Assembly: GCF_001889025.1 (NCBI RefSeq) | Contig: NZ_CP018154.1 | Coordinates: 548,001 to 612,000, forward strand | Source: Sphingorhabdus lutea | GTDB taxonomy: Bacteria > Pseudomonadota > Alphaproteobacteria > Sphingomonadales > Sphingomonadaceae | Length of the DNA: 64,000 bases | Reading direction: 5' to 3' | Part shown: in pieces, positions 17,449-27,213 of the stretch | Layout of the letters: every line of letters starts with the position of its first letter | How positions within the stretch are numbered: the stretch's first letter is position 1 | Translations under genes and position numbers: made by a program | The notes under the pieces: generated by a model | What the model was told of the DNA's origin: nothing | Seen by the model: only the letters and a program-made list of their open reading frames with translations | Databases searched by the model: none

Positions 17449-18033
17449 ATGAAAAGAAAATTTATAACTTTGATGGCTTTGTCATTTTTTGGCTTTGCGG
17501 CGCTTAATAATGGTTCGGGTGCATATGCGCATAATATGGCGCAGGATGAATTTGTTATTTCAAAGGCGGAGGCCGCAATGGCGGAAAAGGCATTGTTTAG
17601 CTTTTCCACCTATGCATGGGAGGCAAAATTTGAAGATATCAAAGAGGATTTGACCATTGTTCAAGGTCCGGAATGCCATAGCATGGCGGATTACCGCAAT
17701 GATTGCGGCTTTTTCGACCAAAATATGGTGGAACATTATTTTTGGGATGATGATATGATTTTGGTGGTCAAATCTGTATCGACCAAAAATTTTAACGGTA
17801 AAGAAATACGGGCATTGGGAATTGGCAAGGCGCGGGATAAAGATAATGTAGTGGCCAATGTGCAAAAATTCCTGCCCGATGCTAAAATGACCTGCTTGTC
17901 TGCGGATGAAGCGGGGCAGGGTGACGGAATTTCTTCATGTGGGGCAGAGATGGGGGAGGGGTGGTTCACCCTATTATTTGATTCCAATAATCAATTAATT
18001 TCTGCCCGTATGGATGCATATCATTTCACATGA
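17449..18033 (+). CDS. exported protein of unknown function
   Basis: A 194-residue protein that I do not recognise. It has a signal peptide (MKRKFITLMALSFFGFAALNNGSGAYA) and a periplasmic domain with five Cys (ECHSM, NDCGFF, MTCLSA, SSCGAEMGEGW), four of which could form disulfides. I start at the ATG at 17449, 8 bases after TTTTAGGA, rather than at the in-frame TTG at 17443. Its stop overlaps the cmk start by 4 bases, so it belongs to the aroA-cmk-rpsA transcript. Confidence 0.75.
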   Translation: MKRKFITLMALSFFGFAALNNGSGAYAHNMAQDEFVISKAEAAMAEKALFSFSTYAWEAKFEDIKEDLTIVQGPECHSMADYRNDCGFFDQNMVEHYFWDDDMILVVKSVSTKNFNGKEIRALGIGKARDKDNVVANVQKFLPDAKMTCLSADEAGQGDGISSCGAEMGEGWFTLLFDSNNQLISARMDAYHFT

Positions 18034-18659
18034 TTATTGCGGTTGATGGTCCAACAGCCTCTGGCAAAGGCACAATAGCAAAGGCACTTTCCGCGCATTA
18101 TGGCCTGCCCCATTTGGACACGGGGTTGCTTTACCGTGCGGTTGGGCGTCAGGTTGAAATAAATGGCGGCAATCCGGATAATATATCGGATGCATTGGCC
18201 GCCTGTTATTTTGATGAGGCATTGTTGAACGACCCGATTTTGCGCAGTGAGCATATTGGCGGTTTTGCGAGTCGGGTGTCGGTTCATGTCGATGTTCGCC
18301 GTGCATTGGATCAAAGGCAGCGGGATTTTGCGCATCAAATTGGCGGCGCATTATTGGATGGTCGCGATATTGGCACGGTCATCGCGCCGGATGCTGATGC
18401 GAAATTATTTATCACAGCATCACCCGAAACCCGCGCAAAACGGCGCTTTGATGAAATGATGCGGCATGGCGCAGATGTGGTTTATGATGATATTTTGGCC
18501 GATATTATAAAAAGGGATGAACGCGACATTGGCCGTGCGGCCGCGCCGCTGATCATGGCAGACGATGCACACTTGCTAGATACAAGCAATCTCGCTATAG
18601 ACGCAGCCGTTCAGCGTGCAATTGCAATGGTGGACGATATATTGAACGGCGCGGTATAA
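18030..18659 (+). CDS. cmk: cytidylate kinase
   Basis: A 209-residue CMP/dCMP kinase with the P-loop GPTASGKGT, the DTGLLYRAVG CMP-binding segment, LDGRDIGTV and RDERDIGRA. It phosphorylates CMP and dCMP for nucleotide synthesis. The aroA-cmk-rpsA-ihfB order is a widely conserved alphaproteobacterial arrangement. The start ATG overlaps the upstream gene by ATGA. Confidence 0.96.
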   Translation: MIIAVDGPTASGKGTIAKALSAHYGLPHLDTGLLYRAVGRQVEINGGNPDNISDALAACYFDEALLNDPILRSEHIGGFASRVSVHVDVRRALDQRQRDFAHQIGGALLDGRDIGTVIAPDADAKLFITASPETRAKRRFDEMMRHGADVVYDDILADIIKRDERDIGRAAAPLIMADDAHLLDTSNLAIDAAVQRAIAMVDDILNGAV

Positions 18660-18805
18660 TTTTTTTATAGATTTATCACACCAATCGATGATGATTTTTT
18701 CGTGACGACCATCGGCAAACTGGCATGATGGGCGGCCACGAAATTTTGTCATGCATATATATCGGTCATGGTGTGATTTTATGTTGAATATTTCGGCGGC
18801 ATTCG

Positions 18806-18853
18806 GCCACCGGGATATTTTGGTCAAAGACCACCGGAACCAACCGGTTGGCC
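18806..18853 (+). promoter_or_regulatory. structured leader upstream of rpsA
   Basis: The rpsA leader can fold. GGCCACCGG (18806-18814) pairs with CCGGTTGGCC (18844-18853, one bulge) around the hairpin TGGTC-AAA-GACCA (18821-18833). CCAACCGGTTGG (18840-18851) is an alternative perfect palindrome. The Shine-Dalgarno AAGGAA follows at 18871. Autoregulation by S1 is known in other bacteria; for this structure it is inference. Confidence 0.45.
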
Positions 18854-18883
18854 AGAAAAAACATTTATGTAAGGAATTTTTAT

Positions 18884-20590
18884 ATGGCAAGTTCGCCTAC
18901 CCCCACGAGGGACGATTTTGAAGCAATGTTAAATGACGCGCTTGGCGGCGCGGATGGCGGTTTCGAAGGCCGCGTAGTAAAAGGCACAGTGACCCTGATC
19001 GAAAATGATCATGCGGTTATCGACGTTGGCCTTAAATCAGAGGGCCGCGTTCCTTTACGCGAATTTTCTACCCCAGGTAAGAAAACAGAATTAAATGTTG
19101 GCGACGAAGTCGAAGTTTTCGTTGATCGCATCGAAAATGTAAATGGCGAAGCCATGTTGTCGCACGATCGTGCGCGCCGCGAAGCTGCTTGGGATAAGTT
19201 GGAAGGCGAATTTGAAGCTGAAAACCGCGTTGATGGCATTATTTTTGGCCGCGTAAAAGGTGGCTTTACCGTTGATTTGGGCGGCGCAGTGGCATTTTTG
19301 CCCGGCAGCCAAGTTGATGTGCGCCCCGTGCGCGATGTTGGCCCATTGATGGATATTGCCCAGCCTTTCGTCATTTTGAAAATGGATCGTCGCCGTGGGA
19401 ATATCGTTGTTTCACGCCGCGCCATTTTGGAAGAAACCCGCGCAGAACAACGCAGCGGCCTCATCCAATCATTGACCGAGGGTCAAGTAACCGAGGGTGT
19501 TGTTAAAAACATCACCGATTATGGTGCATTTGTTGACTTGGGCGGCATTGATGGCCTGCTCCATGTTACCGACATCAGCTATAAGCGTATCAACCACCCA
19601 AGCGAAATTATTGCCATTGGCGATACAGTGAAGGTGCAAATCGTTCGCATCAACCGCGACACACAGCGTATTTCACTTGGCATGAAGCAGCTTGAAAGCG
19701 ATCCATGGGAGGGCGCAATTGCGAAATATCCTGTTGGCGCACGTTTAAGCGGTGCTGTCACCAACATCACCGAATATGGCGCATTCATTGAATTGGAAGC
19801 TGGCATTGAAGGTCTTGTCCATGTTTCAGAAATGAGCTGGACCAAGAAAAATGTACATCCTGGTAAAATTGTTTCCACCAGCCAAGAAGTTGATGTTGTT
19901 GTTTTGGACGTTGATTTGGACAAACGCCGCATTTCACTTGGCCTGAAACAAGCTCAAGATAATCCATGGGAAGCATTCTCACAAAAATTCCCTGTGGGCA
20001 CCGAAGTTGAAGGCGAAGTTAAAAACGCCACCGAATTTGGTTTGTTCATCGGACTTGACGGTGATGTTGACGGCATGGTCCACATGTCAGACATCGCATG
20101 GGGCATTAGCGGCGAAGACGCGCTTCACCTGCACCGCAAGGGCGAAATGGTGAAGGCTGTGGTTCTTGACATTGATGCTGAAAAGGAACGTATTTCTTTG
20201 GGCATTAAGCAGCTTGAAAAAGGTGCGCCAGCCGCTGCAGGTGCTGCTGATACTTCGGGTCTTAAGAAAGGTGCGACTGCAACGGTTACCGTTCTTGAGG
20301 TTCGTGATGGCGGGCTTGAAGTGCAAGTTGGTGAAGATGGAGCAACTGGTTTCATCAAACGTACCGACCTTGGCCGTGATCGTGATGAGCAACGTCCTGA
20401 TCGTTTCCAAAATGGACAAAAACTTGACGCAATGGTTATTGGTTTTGACCGTTCGAAGAAACCTAATTTCTCTGTAAAGGCGCTACAATTGGCCGAAGAG
20501 AAGCAAGCTGTTGAGCAATATGGTTCATCAGATTCAGGTGCAAGCCTTGGCGATATTTTGGGCGCAGCCCTTAAAAAAACCAAGGATTGA
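18884..20590 (+). CDS. rpsA: 30S ribosomal protein S1
   Basis: A 568-residue ribosomal protein S1 with repeated S1 RNA-binding domains. Examples are VVKGTVTLIENDHAVIDVGLKSEG, GVVKNITDYGAFVDLGGIDGLLH, AVTNITEYGAFIELEAGIEGLVH and EVKNATEFGLFIGLDGDVDGMVH. It binds mRNA and helps initiation on structured leaders. I place the start at the ATG at 18884, 7 bases after AAGGAA; 12 in-frame codons upstream lack support. A strong hairpin terminator follows the gene. Confidence 0.97.
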   Translation: MASSPTPTRDDFEAMLNDALGGADGGFEGRVVKGTVTLIENDHAVIDVGLKSEGRVPLREFSTPGKKTELNVGDEVEVFVDRIENVNGEAMLSHDRARREAAWDKLEGEFEAENRVDGIIFGRVKGGFTVDLGGAVAFLPGSQVDVRPVRDVGPLMDIAQPFVILKMDRRRGNIVVSRRAILEETRAEQRSGLIQSLTEGQVTEGVVKNITDYGAFVDLGGIDGLLHVTDISYKRINHPSEIIAIGDTVKVQIVRINRDTQRISLGMKQLESDPWEGAIAKYPVGARLSGAVTNITEYGAFIELEAGIEGLVHVSEMSWTKKNVHPGKIVSTSQEVDVVVLDVDLDKRRISLGLKQAQDNPWEAFSQKFPVGTEVEGEVKNATEFGLFIGLDGDVDGMVHMSDIAWGISGEDALHLHRKGEMVKAVVLDIDAEKERISLGIKQLEKGAPAAAGAADTSGLKKGATATVTVLEVRDGGLEVQVGEDGATGFIKRTDLGRDRDEQRPDRFQNGQKLDAMVIGFDRSKKPNFSVKALQLAEEKQAVEQYGSSDSGASLGDILGAALKKTKD

Positions 20591-20626
20591 TTCGCCGAAT
20601 CGATTGAAATATAAAATAATTTAGAC

Positions 20627-20660
20627 AAAGGCCGTTCCTATAAATTAGGGCGGCCTTTTT
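20627..20660 (+). terminator. rho-independent terminator after rpsA
   Basis: AAAGGCCG pairs with CGGCCTTT around a short A/T-rich loop and is followed by a T-run, 37 bases after the rpsA stop. Confidence 0.9.
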
Positions 20661-20799
20661 CATATTGTCTTAATTTAAGACAGTGGTTGCCTTGGCAAAC
20701 TAATATTTGTCAAATGTAAAAAAATTTGTTACTTTCACGATAGTAAGTAAGGTAAAGCCCTCAAATAGAAAAATATAAAGCGCATAGAGGAACTGAGAA

Positions 20800-21078
20800 A
20801 TGATTAGGTCAGAACTTGTAAAATTAGTAGAGGATGAAAATCCCGGTCTAAAAAATGACGAAGTAGAAAAAATTGTTGATGTGTTTTTTAATCAAATAAC
20901 ACAGAAATTGGCCGATGGTGGCCGTGTGGAATTGCGCGGATTTGGTGCATTTTCAACCCGCCAGCGCGAAGCGCGCAAGGGCCGCAACCCACGTACGGGC
21001 GAAAGTGTGGACGTGCCGGCAAAGTCGGTCCCGCATTTTAAGCCCGGTAAAGAAATTCGCGAAAAATTAAATGATTGA
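20800..21078 (+). CDS. ihfB: integration host factor beta subunit
   Basis: A 92-residue HU/IHF family DNA-bending protein. [27 protein letters not shown] is the beta-arm signature, and the absence of HU-type residues plus the position after rpsA supports IHF-beta. Normal length. It has its own promoter region of about 200 bases following the rpsA terminator. Confidence 0.95.
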   Translation: MIRSELVKLVEDENPGLKNDEVEKIVDVFFNQITQKLADGGRVELRGFGAFSTRQREARKGRNPRTGESVDVPAKSVPHFKPGKEIREKLND

Positions 21079-21083
21079 TGTGA

Positions 21084-21112
21084 TTTAAGCAGTTTTTTTT
21101 AGGCTGCTTAAA
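21084..21112 (+). terminator. probable terminator after ihfB
   Basis: TTTAAGCAG (21084-21092) and CTGCTTAAA (21104-21112) form a 9-bp stem with a T/A-rich loop. Only AAACTTTT follows, so the U-run is imperfect. Confidence 0.6.
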
Positions 21113-21181
21113 AAACTTTTCATTTTTGTGTAATTTTTATTGGACTTCGCGCCATCTTCGAATATAGCGCGCATGTGGATT

Positions 21182-21518
21182 GCGGGCGTGGCGGAATGGT
21201 AGACGCTACGGACTTAGACACATAAAAATTGAGTGCGCCCTTGGAAATGAGGGACGTAGAACTGCTCAAATTCGGGGAAGCCTGTAAAATGGTAATCCCG
21301 AGCCAAGCCTCATGAAAGTGGGGAAGGTGTAGAGACTAGACGGGCAGCATCTAAAGCGGGGAGTATAATCTTTCCGCCATGATGAAGGGATAGTCCAGAC
21401 CACAAATGTGGTGGCTTCTTTTTTTTTAAAGGAGCAATCACAGCGGCGAAAGCCGTAGTAGGTAAGAAAATCCGTTGAGCATTTGCTCGTGGGGGTTCGA
21501 GTCCCCCCGCCCGCACCA
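21182..21518 (+). tRNA. tRNA-Leu(UAA) interrupted by a group I intron
   Basis: The exons are 21182-21215 and 21467-21518. Joined, they give acceptor GCGGGCG/CGCCCGC, anticodon arm ACGGA-CTTAAAA-TCCGT with anticodon UAA, a long variable arm (GAGC-ATTT-GCTC), the TTCGA T-loop, discriminator A and an encoded CCA. The 251-nt insertion falls between U34 and A35, the same site used by the cyanobacterial and chloroplast tRNA-Leu(UAA) intron. Without splicing, the anticodon stem-loop could not form. Confidence 0.95.
21216..21466 (+). ncRNA. self-splicing group I intron in tRNA-Leu(UAA)
   Basis: A 251-nt group I intron, probably subgroup IC3. The conserved core is present: CTCAAATTCGGGGAAGCC (P/Q region, 21264-21281), GTGTAGAGACTAGACGG (R region, 21328-21344) and AAGGGATAGTCCAGA (S region, 21385-21399). 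It follows a U at the 5' splice site and ends in G (21466), as group I introns require. It has no room for a homing endonuclease. Similar introns are known in Azoarcus tRNA-Ile, Agrobacterium tRNA-Arg and cyanobacterial tRNA-Leu. Confidence 0.93.
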
Positions 21519-21743
21519 CGAACCACCTCCCATTATATCCGATAATTTTTTGGGCCACGTCCCAAAGGGTATATTTATGTCAAAAATCGGGGCATAAATT
21601 CATATCCACGTTTAAGCGCAAATTGCGCCACATGGTAAGACTTTGTCCTAAGGGGCAATTTTTGCTATTCTTAAACTCTCCATTGGAATAGTTTCAAAAT
21701 ATACTATAAGCTGTTTCAAATAGCGTAATTTGGAGCAGATAAG

Positions 21744-22925
21744 ATGATAGCAACACCTGATTTTGATTTTGGACTTGGCGAAATGGCGGATGAAATTCGC
21801 AATTTGGTGCGCCGATATGCTGATGACAAAATCATGCCGCTTGCTGCAAAAATTGATGCGGATGACTGGTTTCCGCGCGATGAATTATGGGCCGAAATGG
21901 GCGCTCTTGGCCTGCATGGAATCACCATTAAAGCAGAAGATGGCGGCCTTGGCCTTGGTTATTTGGAACATGTTATTGCGGTGGAGGAGGTAAGCCGTGC
22001 CTCCGCATCCATTGGTTTATCCTATGGTGCGCACAGTAATTTATGCGTCAACCAAATTGGCCGTTGGGGCAATGCGGAGCAAAAGGCAAAATATCTGCCC
22101 AAATTAATTTCTGGCGAGCATGTCGGATCATTGGCGATGAGCGAAGCCGGCGCGGGCAGTGACGTGGTGTCGATGAAATTACGCGCCGATGCCGCCACCA
22201 AAAATGGCCAAAATGGATATATATTAAACGGCACAAAATTTTGGATTACCAATGCCAGCCATGCCGATGTGTTGGTGGTATATGCCAAAACCGCGCCAGA
22301 GGCGGGTTCGCGCGGCATATCTGCATTTTTAATCGAAAAAGATTTTGACGGTTTTTCCATTGGTCAGAAAATTGACAAGGTGGGGATGCGCGGGTCGCCC
22401 ACGGCGGAATTGGTGTTTAATGATTGTTTTGTGCCTGCGGAAAATTTAATGGGACCCACCCATGGCGGTGTGGGTGTTTTAATGTCGGGGCTTGATTATG
22501 AACGGGTGGTTTTGTCTGGTTTGCAATTGGGCATTATGCAGGCATGCTTGGACGTGGTTATCCCCTATGTCCGTGAACGCAAACAATTTGGCCAGCCCAT
22601 TGGCACATTTCAATTGATGCAGGCAAAGGTGGCGGACATGTATGTCGCGCTGCAATCGGCCCGTGCCTATAGCTATGCCGTGGCAAAGGCATGTGATGCG
22701 GATCAAACCACGCGTTTTGATGCGGCGGGCGCGATTTTATTGGCATCGGAAAATGCGGTAAAGGTATCGTTGGAGGCGATACAGGCGCTTGGCGGGGCCG
22801 GTTATACCAAGGATTGGCCGGTGGAACGTTTTATGCGCGATGCAAAATTGCTGGACATTGGGGCAGGAACAAATGAGATTAGACGCATGTTAATTGGCCG
22901 TGAGTTAATTGGAGCAAATGGATGA
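21744..22925 (+). CDS. liuA: isovaleryl-CoA dehydrogenase
   Basis: A 393-residue acyl-CoA dehydrogenase (FAD) for the isovaleryl-CoA to 3-methylcrotonyl-CoA step of leucine degradation. FAD/substrate motifs include [22 protein letters not shown] and the C-terminal [14 protein letters not shown]. The catalytic glutamate of this branch is placed as in isovaleryl-CoA dehydrogenases ([10 protein letters not shown] region). Assignment rests on this and on the downstream methylcrotonyl-CoA carboxylase genes. A GGAG Shine-Dalgarno sequence lies about 8 bases before the ATG. It overlaps the next gene by 4 bases. Confidence 0.93.
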   Translation: MIATPDFDFGLGEMADEIRNLVRRYADDKIMPLAAKIDADDWFPRDELWAEMGALGLHGITIKAEDGGLGLGYLEHVIAVEEVSRASASIGLSYGAHSNLCVNQIGRWGNAEQKAKYLPKLISGEHVGSLAMSEAGAGSDVVSMKLRADAATKNGQNGYILNGTKFWITNASHADVLVVYAKTAPEAGSRGISAFLIEKDFDGFSIGQKIDKVGMRGSPTAELVFNDCFVPAENLMGPTHGGVGVLMSGLDYERVVLSGLQLGIMQACLDVVIPYVRERKQFGQPIGTFQLMQAKVADMYVALQSARAYSYAVAKACDADQTTRFDAAGAILLASENAVKVSLEAIQALGGAGYTKDWPVERFMRDAKLLDIGAGTNEIRRMLIGRELIGANG

Positions 22926-24523
22926 GCGCACCTGTCCTAGGAAGTAAAATTGTCCTTGAAAGCGAAGAGGCAATTGCCAATGCCGCGCATAATATCGCGT
23001 TAAAAAATGATTTGCAGGCAAAGGTTGCTATGGCCGCATTGGGGGGCAGTGAAAAATCAAGAGAGCGTCATGTATCGCGCGGTAAATTATTGCCGCGTGA
23101 ACGGGTGGAGCGCCTGCTTGATCCCGGTTCACCCTTTCTTGAAATTGGGCAGCTTGCGGCCAATGGCATGTATGAGGGCGATGTGAATGGCGCGTCGCTT
23201 ATCGCCGGAATTGGCAGGGTTTCGGGCCGACAAGTGATGATTTTGTGCAATGACGCCACGGTAAAGGGCGGCACATATTATCCCATGACAGTCAAAAAAC
23301 ATTTGCGGGCGCAGGAAATCGCCATGGAAAATCGCCTGCCCTGTATTTATTTGGTGGATAGCGGCGGGGCGAATTTACCGCATCAGGATGAAGTTTTTCC
23401 CGATAGGGAGCATTTTGGGCGTATTTTCTTTAATCAGGCAAATATGTCGGCAATGGGCATTACCCAAATTGCATGTGTGATGGGCAGCTGCACCGCAGGG
23501 GGCGCATATGTGCCCGCCATGTCGGATGAAACCGTGATTGTGCGTAATCAAGGCACAATATTTCTGGCCGGCCCGCCATTGGTGAAGGCAGCAACGGGCG
23601 AGGAAATAAGCGCGGAGGATTTGGGCGGCGGCGACCTGCACGGAAAAAAATCTGGCGTGGTGGATCATATTGCCGAAAATGACGAACATGCATTGACCAT
23701 CGTGCGCGACATCATATCGCATTTGGGCAAAGCTGCCATTCCCAATGTAGATATAAAACAGCCGCGTCTGCCCAAATTTGACCCCGAAGAATTATATAGC
23801 ATCATCCCGTCAGATGTTCGTGCGCCCTATGATGTGCATGAAGTGATTGCGCGGATTGTCGATGGCAGTGAATTTCATGAATTTAAGGCAAATTTTGGCA
23901 CGACTTTAGTATGTGGTTTTGCCCATATTTGGGGCAAGCCCGTGGCGATTTTGGCCAATAATGGTGTGTTATTTTCCGAAAGTGCACAAAAAGGGGCGCA
24001 TTTCATTCAATTGGCACAACAACGCGGCACGCCTTTATTATTCCTGCAAAATATTTCTGGTTTCATGGTGGGCGGTAAATATGAGGCCGAGGGCATTGCC
24101 AAACATGGGGCAAAATTGGTGACCGCCGTGGCCACCGCCCGCGTGCCGAAAATAACGCTGTTAATCGGCGGCAGTTTCGGTGCGGGCAATTATGGCATGT
24201 GCGGGCGGGCATATTCGCCCCGTTTCCTATTCACTTGGCCCAATGCACGCATATCGGTGATGGGCGGGGAACAGGCGGCCAGCGTACTTGCCACCGTGCA
24301 CCGCGATGCCGATAAATGGAGCGCGGAGGAGACAGAGGCGTTTAAAGCGCCCATTCGCCAAAAATATGAAGATGAGGGCAATCCATATTATGCCACTGCT
24401 CGGCTGTGGGATGATGGGGTGATTGATCCGGCGCAAACGCGCGATGTTTTGGGGCTTGCATTGGACGCCGCGTTAAACGCACCGGTTGAGGAGGGCGCTA
24501 AATTCGGCGTGTTTCGGATGTGA
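22922..24523 (+). CDS. liuB: methylcrotonyl-CoA carboxylase beta (carboxyltransferase) subunit
   Basis: A 533-residue carboxyltransferase subunit. [39 protein letters not shown] and GKKSGVVDH (biotin/acyl-CoA site) are the AccD-type MCC-beta features, and [27 protein letters not shown] is highly conserved in this subgroup. With the alpha subunit at 25321 it carboxylates 3-methylcrotonyl-CoA to 3-methylglutaconyl-CoA. The partner gene normally follows directly, but here about 0.8 kb is inserted between them. Confidence 0.95.
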   Translation: MSAPVLGSKIVLESEEAIANAAHNIALKNDLQAKVAMAALGGSEKSRERHVSRGKLLPRERVERLLDPGSPFLEIGQLAANGMYEGDVNGASLIAGIGRVSGRQVMILCNDATVKGGTYYPMTVKKHLRAQEIAMENRLPCIYLVDSGGANLPHQDEVFPDREHFGRIFFNQANMSAMGITQIACVMGSCTAGGAYVPAMSDETVIVRNQGTIFLAGPPLVKAATGEEISAEDLGGGDLHGKKSGVVDHIAENDEHALTIVRDIISHLGKAAIPNVDIKQPRLPKFDPEELYSIIPSDVRAPYDVHEVIARIVDGSEFHEFKANFGTTLVCGFAHIWGKPVAILANNGVLFSESAQKGAHFIQLAQQRGTPLLFLQNISGFMVGGKYEAEGIAKHGAKLVTAVATARVPKITLLIGGSFGAGNYGMCGRAYSPRFLFTWPNARISVMGGEQAASVLATVHRDADKWSAEETEAFKAPIRQKYEDEGNPYYATARLWDDGVIDPAQTRDVLGLALDAALNAPVEEGAKFGVFRM

Positions 24524-25137
24524 TGGAAAAGCGTGATCAAGATAAGTTGTTAACTCCACCAACTGCACCTCAAGAGTCTAATGAATTAAAATGCAAAAGG
24601 CAATCAAATTGGCTTGTCCCTTCATTATTTGGTTCTTTGGCATTTGCGGGTATGTTCATCGCTTATTTGCTAGGTCAGCAGTCGAATGAACGGCCGTCAT
24701 CAACCACGATTGTAACTCAGCCTGTTAAGTCGATTCAGTCAAAGATAGAGGAAATTCCGATTGCTAAACCGCGGACCGATCCAGAAAAACCTATCCAACT
24801 GCTAATTACCGCAATTAAGTCAAGCGATAGTGAGAAACTTGATATGGGGTGCTCGTGTGGCTTTACTGCGAACAAAAATGAATACTTGATTGTTTCTAGC
24901 GAAACTGCAATTTTCAGGGTAAATGGTGACGCTAAAATCTGCCAGATTTCAACACAAGAATTTGAAGACCTTTATGATAACGAAGGGGATTTTAATTGTG
25001 GAAGCTATAAGGTAGCAATAAGCGGTCGAGGTGAAGTTATTCCTGGCTATGACGGCTACAGCCAAAAGGCAAGGCTCCGAATTGAGAAGGACTCTTTAAC
25101 TAAAGTGATGTCTGGCAAGTGGCTTTGTGGGTGCTAG
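24523..25137 (+). CDS. inserted membrane-anchored protein of unknown function
   Basis: A 204-residue protein that I do not recognise, sitting between liuB and liuD. One transmembrane helix (WLVPSLFGSLAFAGMFIAYLLG, residues about 32-53) is followed by a Pro/Ser/Thr-rich stretch and a C-terminal domain with several Cys (GCSCGFTA, AKICQIS, FNCGSYK, WLCGC). The ATG at 24523 overlaps the liuB stop (TGATG). Its codon use (many CAA, TTA, ACT, AAT) differs from its neighbours, and a vestigial copy of the liuD start follows it. It looks like a later insertion. Confidence 0.65.
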   Translation: MEKRDQDKLLTPPTAPQESNELKCKRQSNWLVPSLFGSLAFAGMFIAYLLGQQSNERPSSTTIVTQPVKSIQSKIEEIPIAKPRTDPEKPIQLLITAIKSSDSEKLDMGCSCGFTANKNEYLIVSSETAIFRVNGDAKICQISTQEFEDLYDNEGDFNCGSYKVAISGRGEVIPGYDGYSQKARLRIEKDSLTKVMSGKWLCGC

Positions 25138-25138
25138 C

Positions 25139-25213
25139 ATGATTACCTCCCTCCTCATCACAAAACGCGGCGAAGTTGGCTATGTGAAAAATACATATAG
25201 AGCAGCTGCATGA
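25139..25213 (+). pseudogene. vestigial copy of the liuD start
   Basis: A 24-codon open frame whose first 21 bases are identical to the start of liuD at 25321, followed by CGCGGCGAA and TTG matches, after which similarity ends. It has a stop at 25211. It lies just after the inserted gene and about 180 bases before the intact liuD. Most simply it is the scar of a duplication or insertion event. Confidence 0.8.
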
Positions 25214-25320
25214 TACAGCCCGACCGTCATGATGAATTTATGCCGCATCCATTCAAGGATTTTGAAACAAGGTCGAATTGGTAAAAGCATTACAAGTAAA
25301 ATAATAACAGGAATGAAAAA

Positions 25321-27213
25321 ATGATTACCTCCCTCCTCATCGCCAATCGCGGCGAAATTGCATGCCGGATTATTCGCACCGCGCGTAAAATGGGCATCAG
25401 GACGATTGCGGTATATTCCGACGCGGATGCACGGGCGCTGCATGTGCGTATGGCGGATGAGGCGGTGCATATTGGCCCATCTGCGGTGGCGGAAAGCTAT
25501 CTTGTTGGGGATAAAATTATTGCGGCGGCGAAGCAGACGGGGGCGCAGGCAATCCATCCTGGCTATGGCTTTTTATCCGAAAATGCCGAATTTGCGCAAA
25601 GCGTTATTGATGAGGGTTTAATCTGGGTTGGTCCAAATCCTGCCAGCATCACCGCCATGGGGTTAAAGGACGCCGCCAAAAAATTAATGGATGATGCAGG
25701 CGTGCCGACTACGCCTGGATATATGGGCGATAATCAGGACGCAGAATTTTTGGCCGCACGGGCAGATGAAATTGGCTATCCCGTTTTAATTAAGGCGGTG
25801 GCCGGCGGCGGCGGCAAGGGGATGCGTAAGGTTGAAAAGGCGAGCGATTTTGCCGATGCCTTATTATCTTGCCGGCGCGAGGCAAAGGCCAGTTTCGGCA
25901 ATGATATTGTGCTGATTGAAAAATGGATTGAAAGCCCGCGCCATATAGAGGTGCAGGTTTTTGGCGACAAGCATGGCAATATTGTCCATTTATTTGAACG
26001 TGATTGTTCGCTGCAACGCCGCCATCAAAAGGTGATTGAGGAAGCACCCGCCCCCGGCATGGATGAGGAAACAAGGCAAAAATTATGCGCGGCGGCGGTA
26101 AAGGCGGCCAAGGCGGTTGATTATGTGGGGGCAGGGACGATTGAGTTTATCGCCGATGGGTCAAGCGGCCTTAACGCGGATAAAATTTGGTTCATGGAAA
26201 TGAACACCCGTCTGCAGGTGGAACATCCCGTGACCGAGGAAATAACGGGTGTTGATTTGGTTGAATGGCAGTTGCGCGTGGCCAGTGGTGAGCCATTGCC
26301 CCTGCGCCAAGAGGATTTGGCCATTGACGGCCATGCGATAGAGGTGCGTTTATATGCCGAAGATCCAGTGAAAGGATTTTTACCCAGCGTAGGTAGGTTG
26401 GAACAATATTATCTTCCCGAAGATATGGTTCGGGTGGATAGCGGGGTGGAGGAAAATTCGCTTATCTCCCCCCATTATGACCCGATGATTTCAAAATTAA
26501 TCGCCCATGCGGATAATCGCACAGACGCGATATATAAGATGTTAGATGCCATAGAAGGAACGGCGGTCTGGCCGGTAAAATCCAATAGCGCTTTTTTATA
26601 TTTGGCCATGGATAGTGAAGAATTTAAAGCAGGTGATGTCACCACATCCTTTATTGCGGATAGGGGCGATGCGCTTATTCCCGCATCTACGCCTGATACG
26701 GAAATATTGGGACAGGCGGCAAGGGCATTGGCCGATAATTATGCCGATCAATCACACCATAGCAGGGATAATGAGTTGATCGAAGGTTTCCGATTAAACG
26801 CGCCCAGCAATAGCAAAATCAACCTAATGTGTGATGGGGCCCATTATCAATTGGATAAAATTTCCGATTTTGGGGGGAGTATCTATACTTCCTTAATTTC
26901 CCCGTCATTGGCGCTGGTTACAAAAAATGGCAACAGCTTTGCCATTGGCTTGCCGCGATTTAATGCGGGGCAGGCAGCTGGCGGTGATGGCGCGATTATA
27001 TCACCCATGCCGGGCAAGATTATCTCGGTCGATGTGGCGGAGGGGCAAAGCGTGGTAAAGGGGCAGAAACTCCTCACCCTAGAGGCGATGAAGATGGAAC
27101 ATGGCATGACCGCGCCATTTGATGGGGTGGTCGAAACATTAAATGCCCAAATTGGGGGACAGGTTCAGGTTGATGCCCTGTTGGTGAAAATTACGGCAAA
27201 GGATGCAGCATAA
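25321..27213 (+). CDS. liuD: methylcrotonyl-CoA carboxylase alpha subunit (biotin carboxylase)
   Basis: A 630-residue biotin-dependent carboxylase alpha subunit. The N-terminal biotin carboxylase has [22 protein letters not shown], the ATP-grasp loop [29 protein letters not shown] and [16 protein letters not shown]. The C-terminal biotinyl domain has the EAMKMEH motif with Lys591 as the biotin attachment site. Together with the beta subunit it forms methylcrotonyl-CoA carboxylase. Its stop overlaps the MaoC start by 1 base. Confidence 0.96.
   Translation: MITSLLIANRGEIACRIIRTARKMGIRTIAVYSDADARALHVRMADEAVHIGPSAVAESYLVGDKIIAAAKQTGAQAIHPGYGFLSENAEFAQSVIDEGLIWVGPNPASITAMGLKDAAKKLMDDAGVPTTPGYMGDNQDAEFLAARADEIGYPVLIKAVAGGGGKGMRKVEKASDFADALLSCRREAKASFGNDIVLIEKWIESPRHIEVQVFGDKHGNIVHLFERDCSLQRRHQKVIEEAPAPGMDEETRQKLCAAAVKAAKAVDYVGAGTIEFIADGSSGLNADKIWFMEMNTRLQVEHPVTEEITGVDLVEWQLRVASGEPLPLRQEDLAIDGHAIEVRLYAEDPVKGFLPSVGRLEQYYLPEDMVRVDSGVEENSLISPHYDPMISKLIAHADNRTDAIYKMLDAIEGTAVWPVKSNSAFLYLAMDSEEFKAGDVTTSFIADRGDALIPASTPDTEILGQAARALADNYADQSHHSRDNELIEGFRLNAPSNSKINLMCDGAHYQLDKISDFGGSIYTSLISPSLALVTKNGNSFAIGLPRFNAGQAAGGDGAIISPMPGKIISVDVAEGQSVVKGQKLLTLEAMKMEHGMTAPFDGVVETLNAQIGGQVQVDALLVKITAKDAA

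Noticed and set aside
20125-20628. 167-codon frame opposite rpsA
   Set aside because: It lies antisense to the S1-domain coding region and no ribosome site or family features are present.
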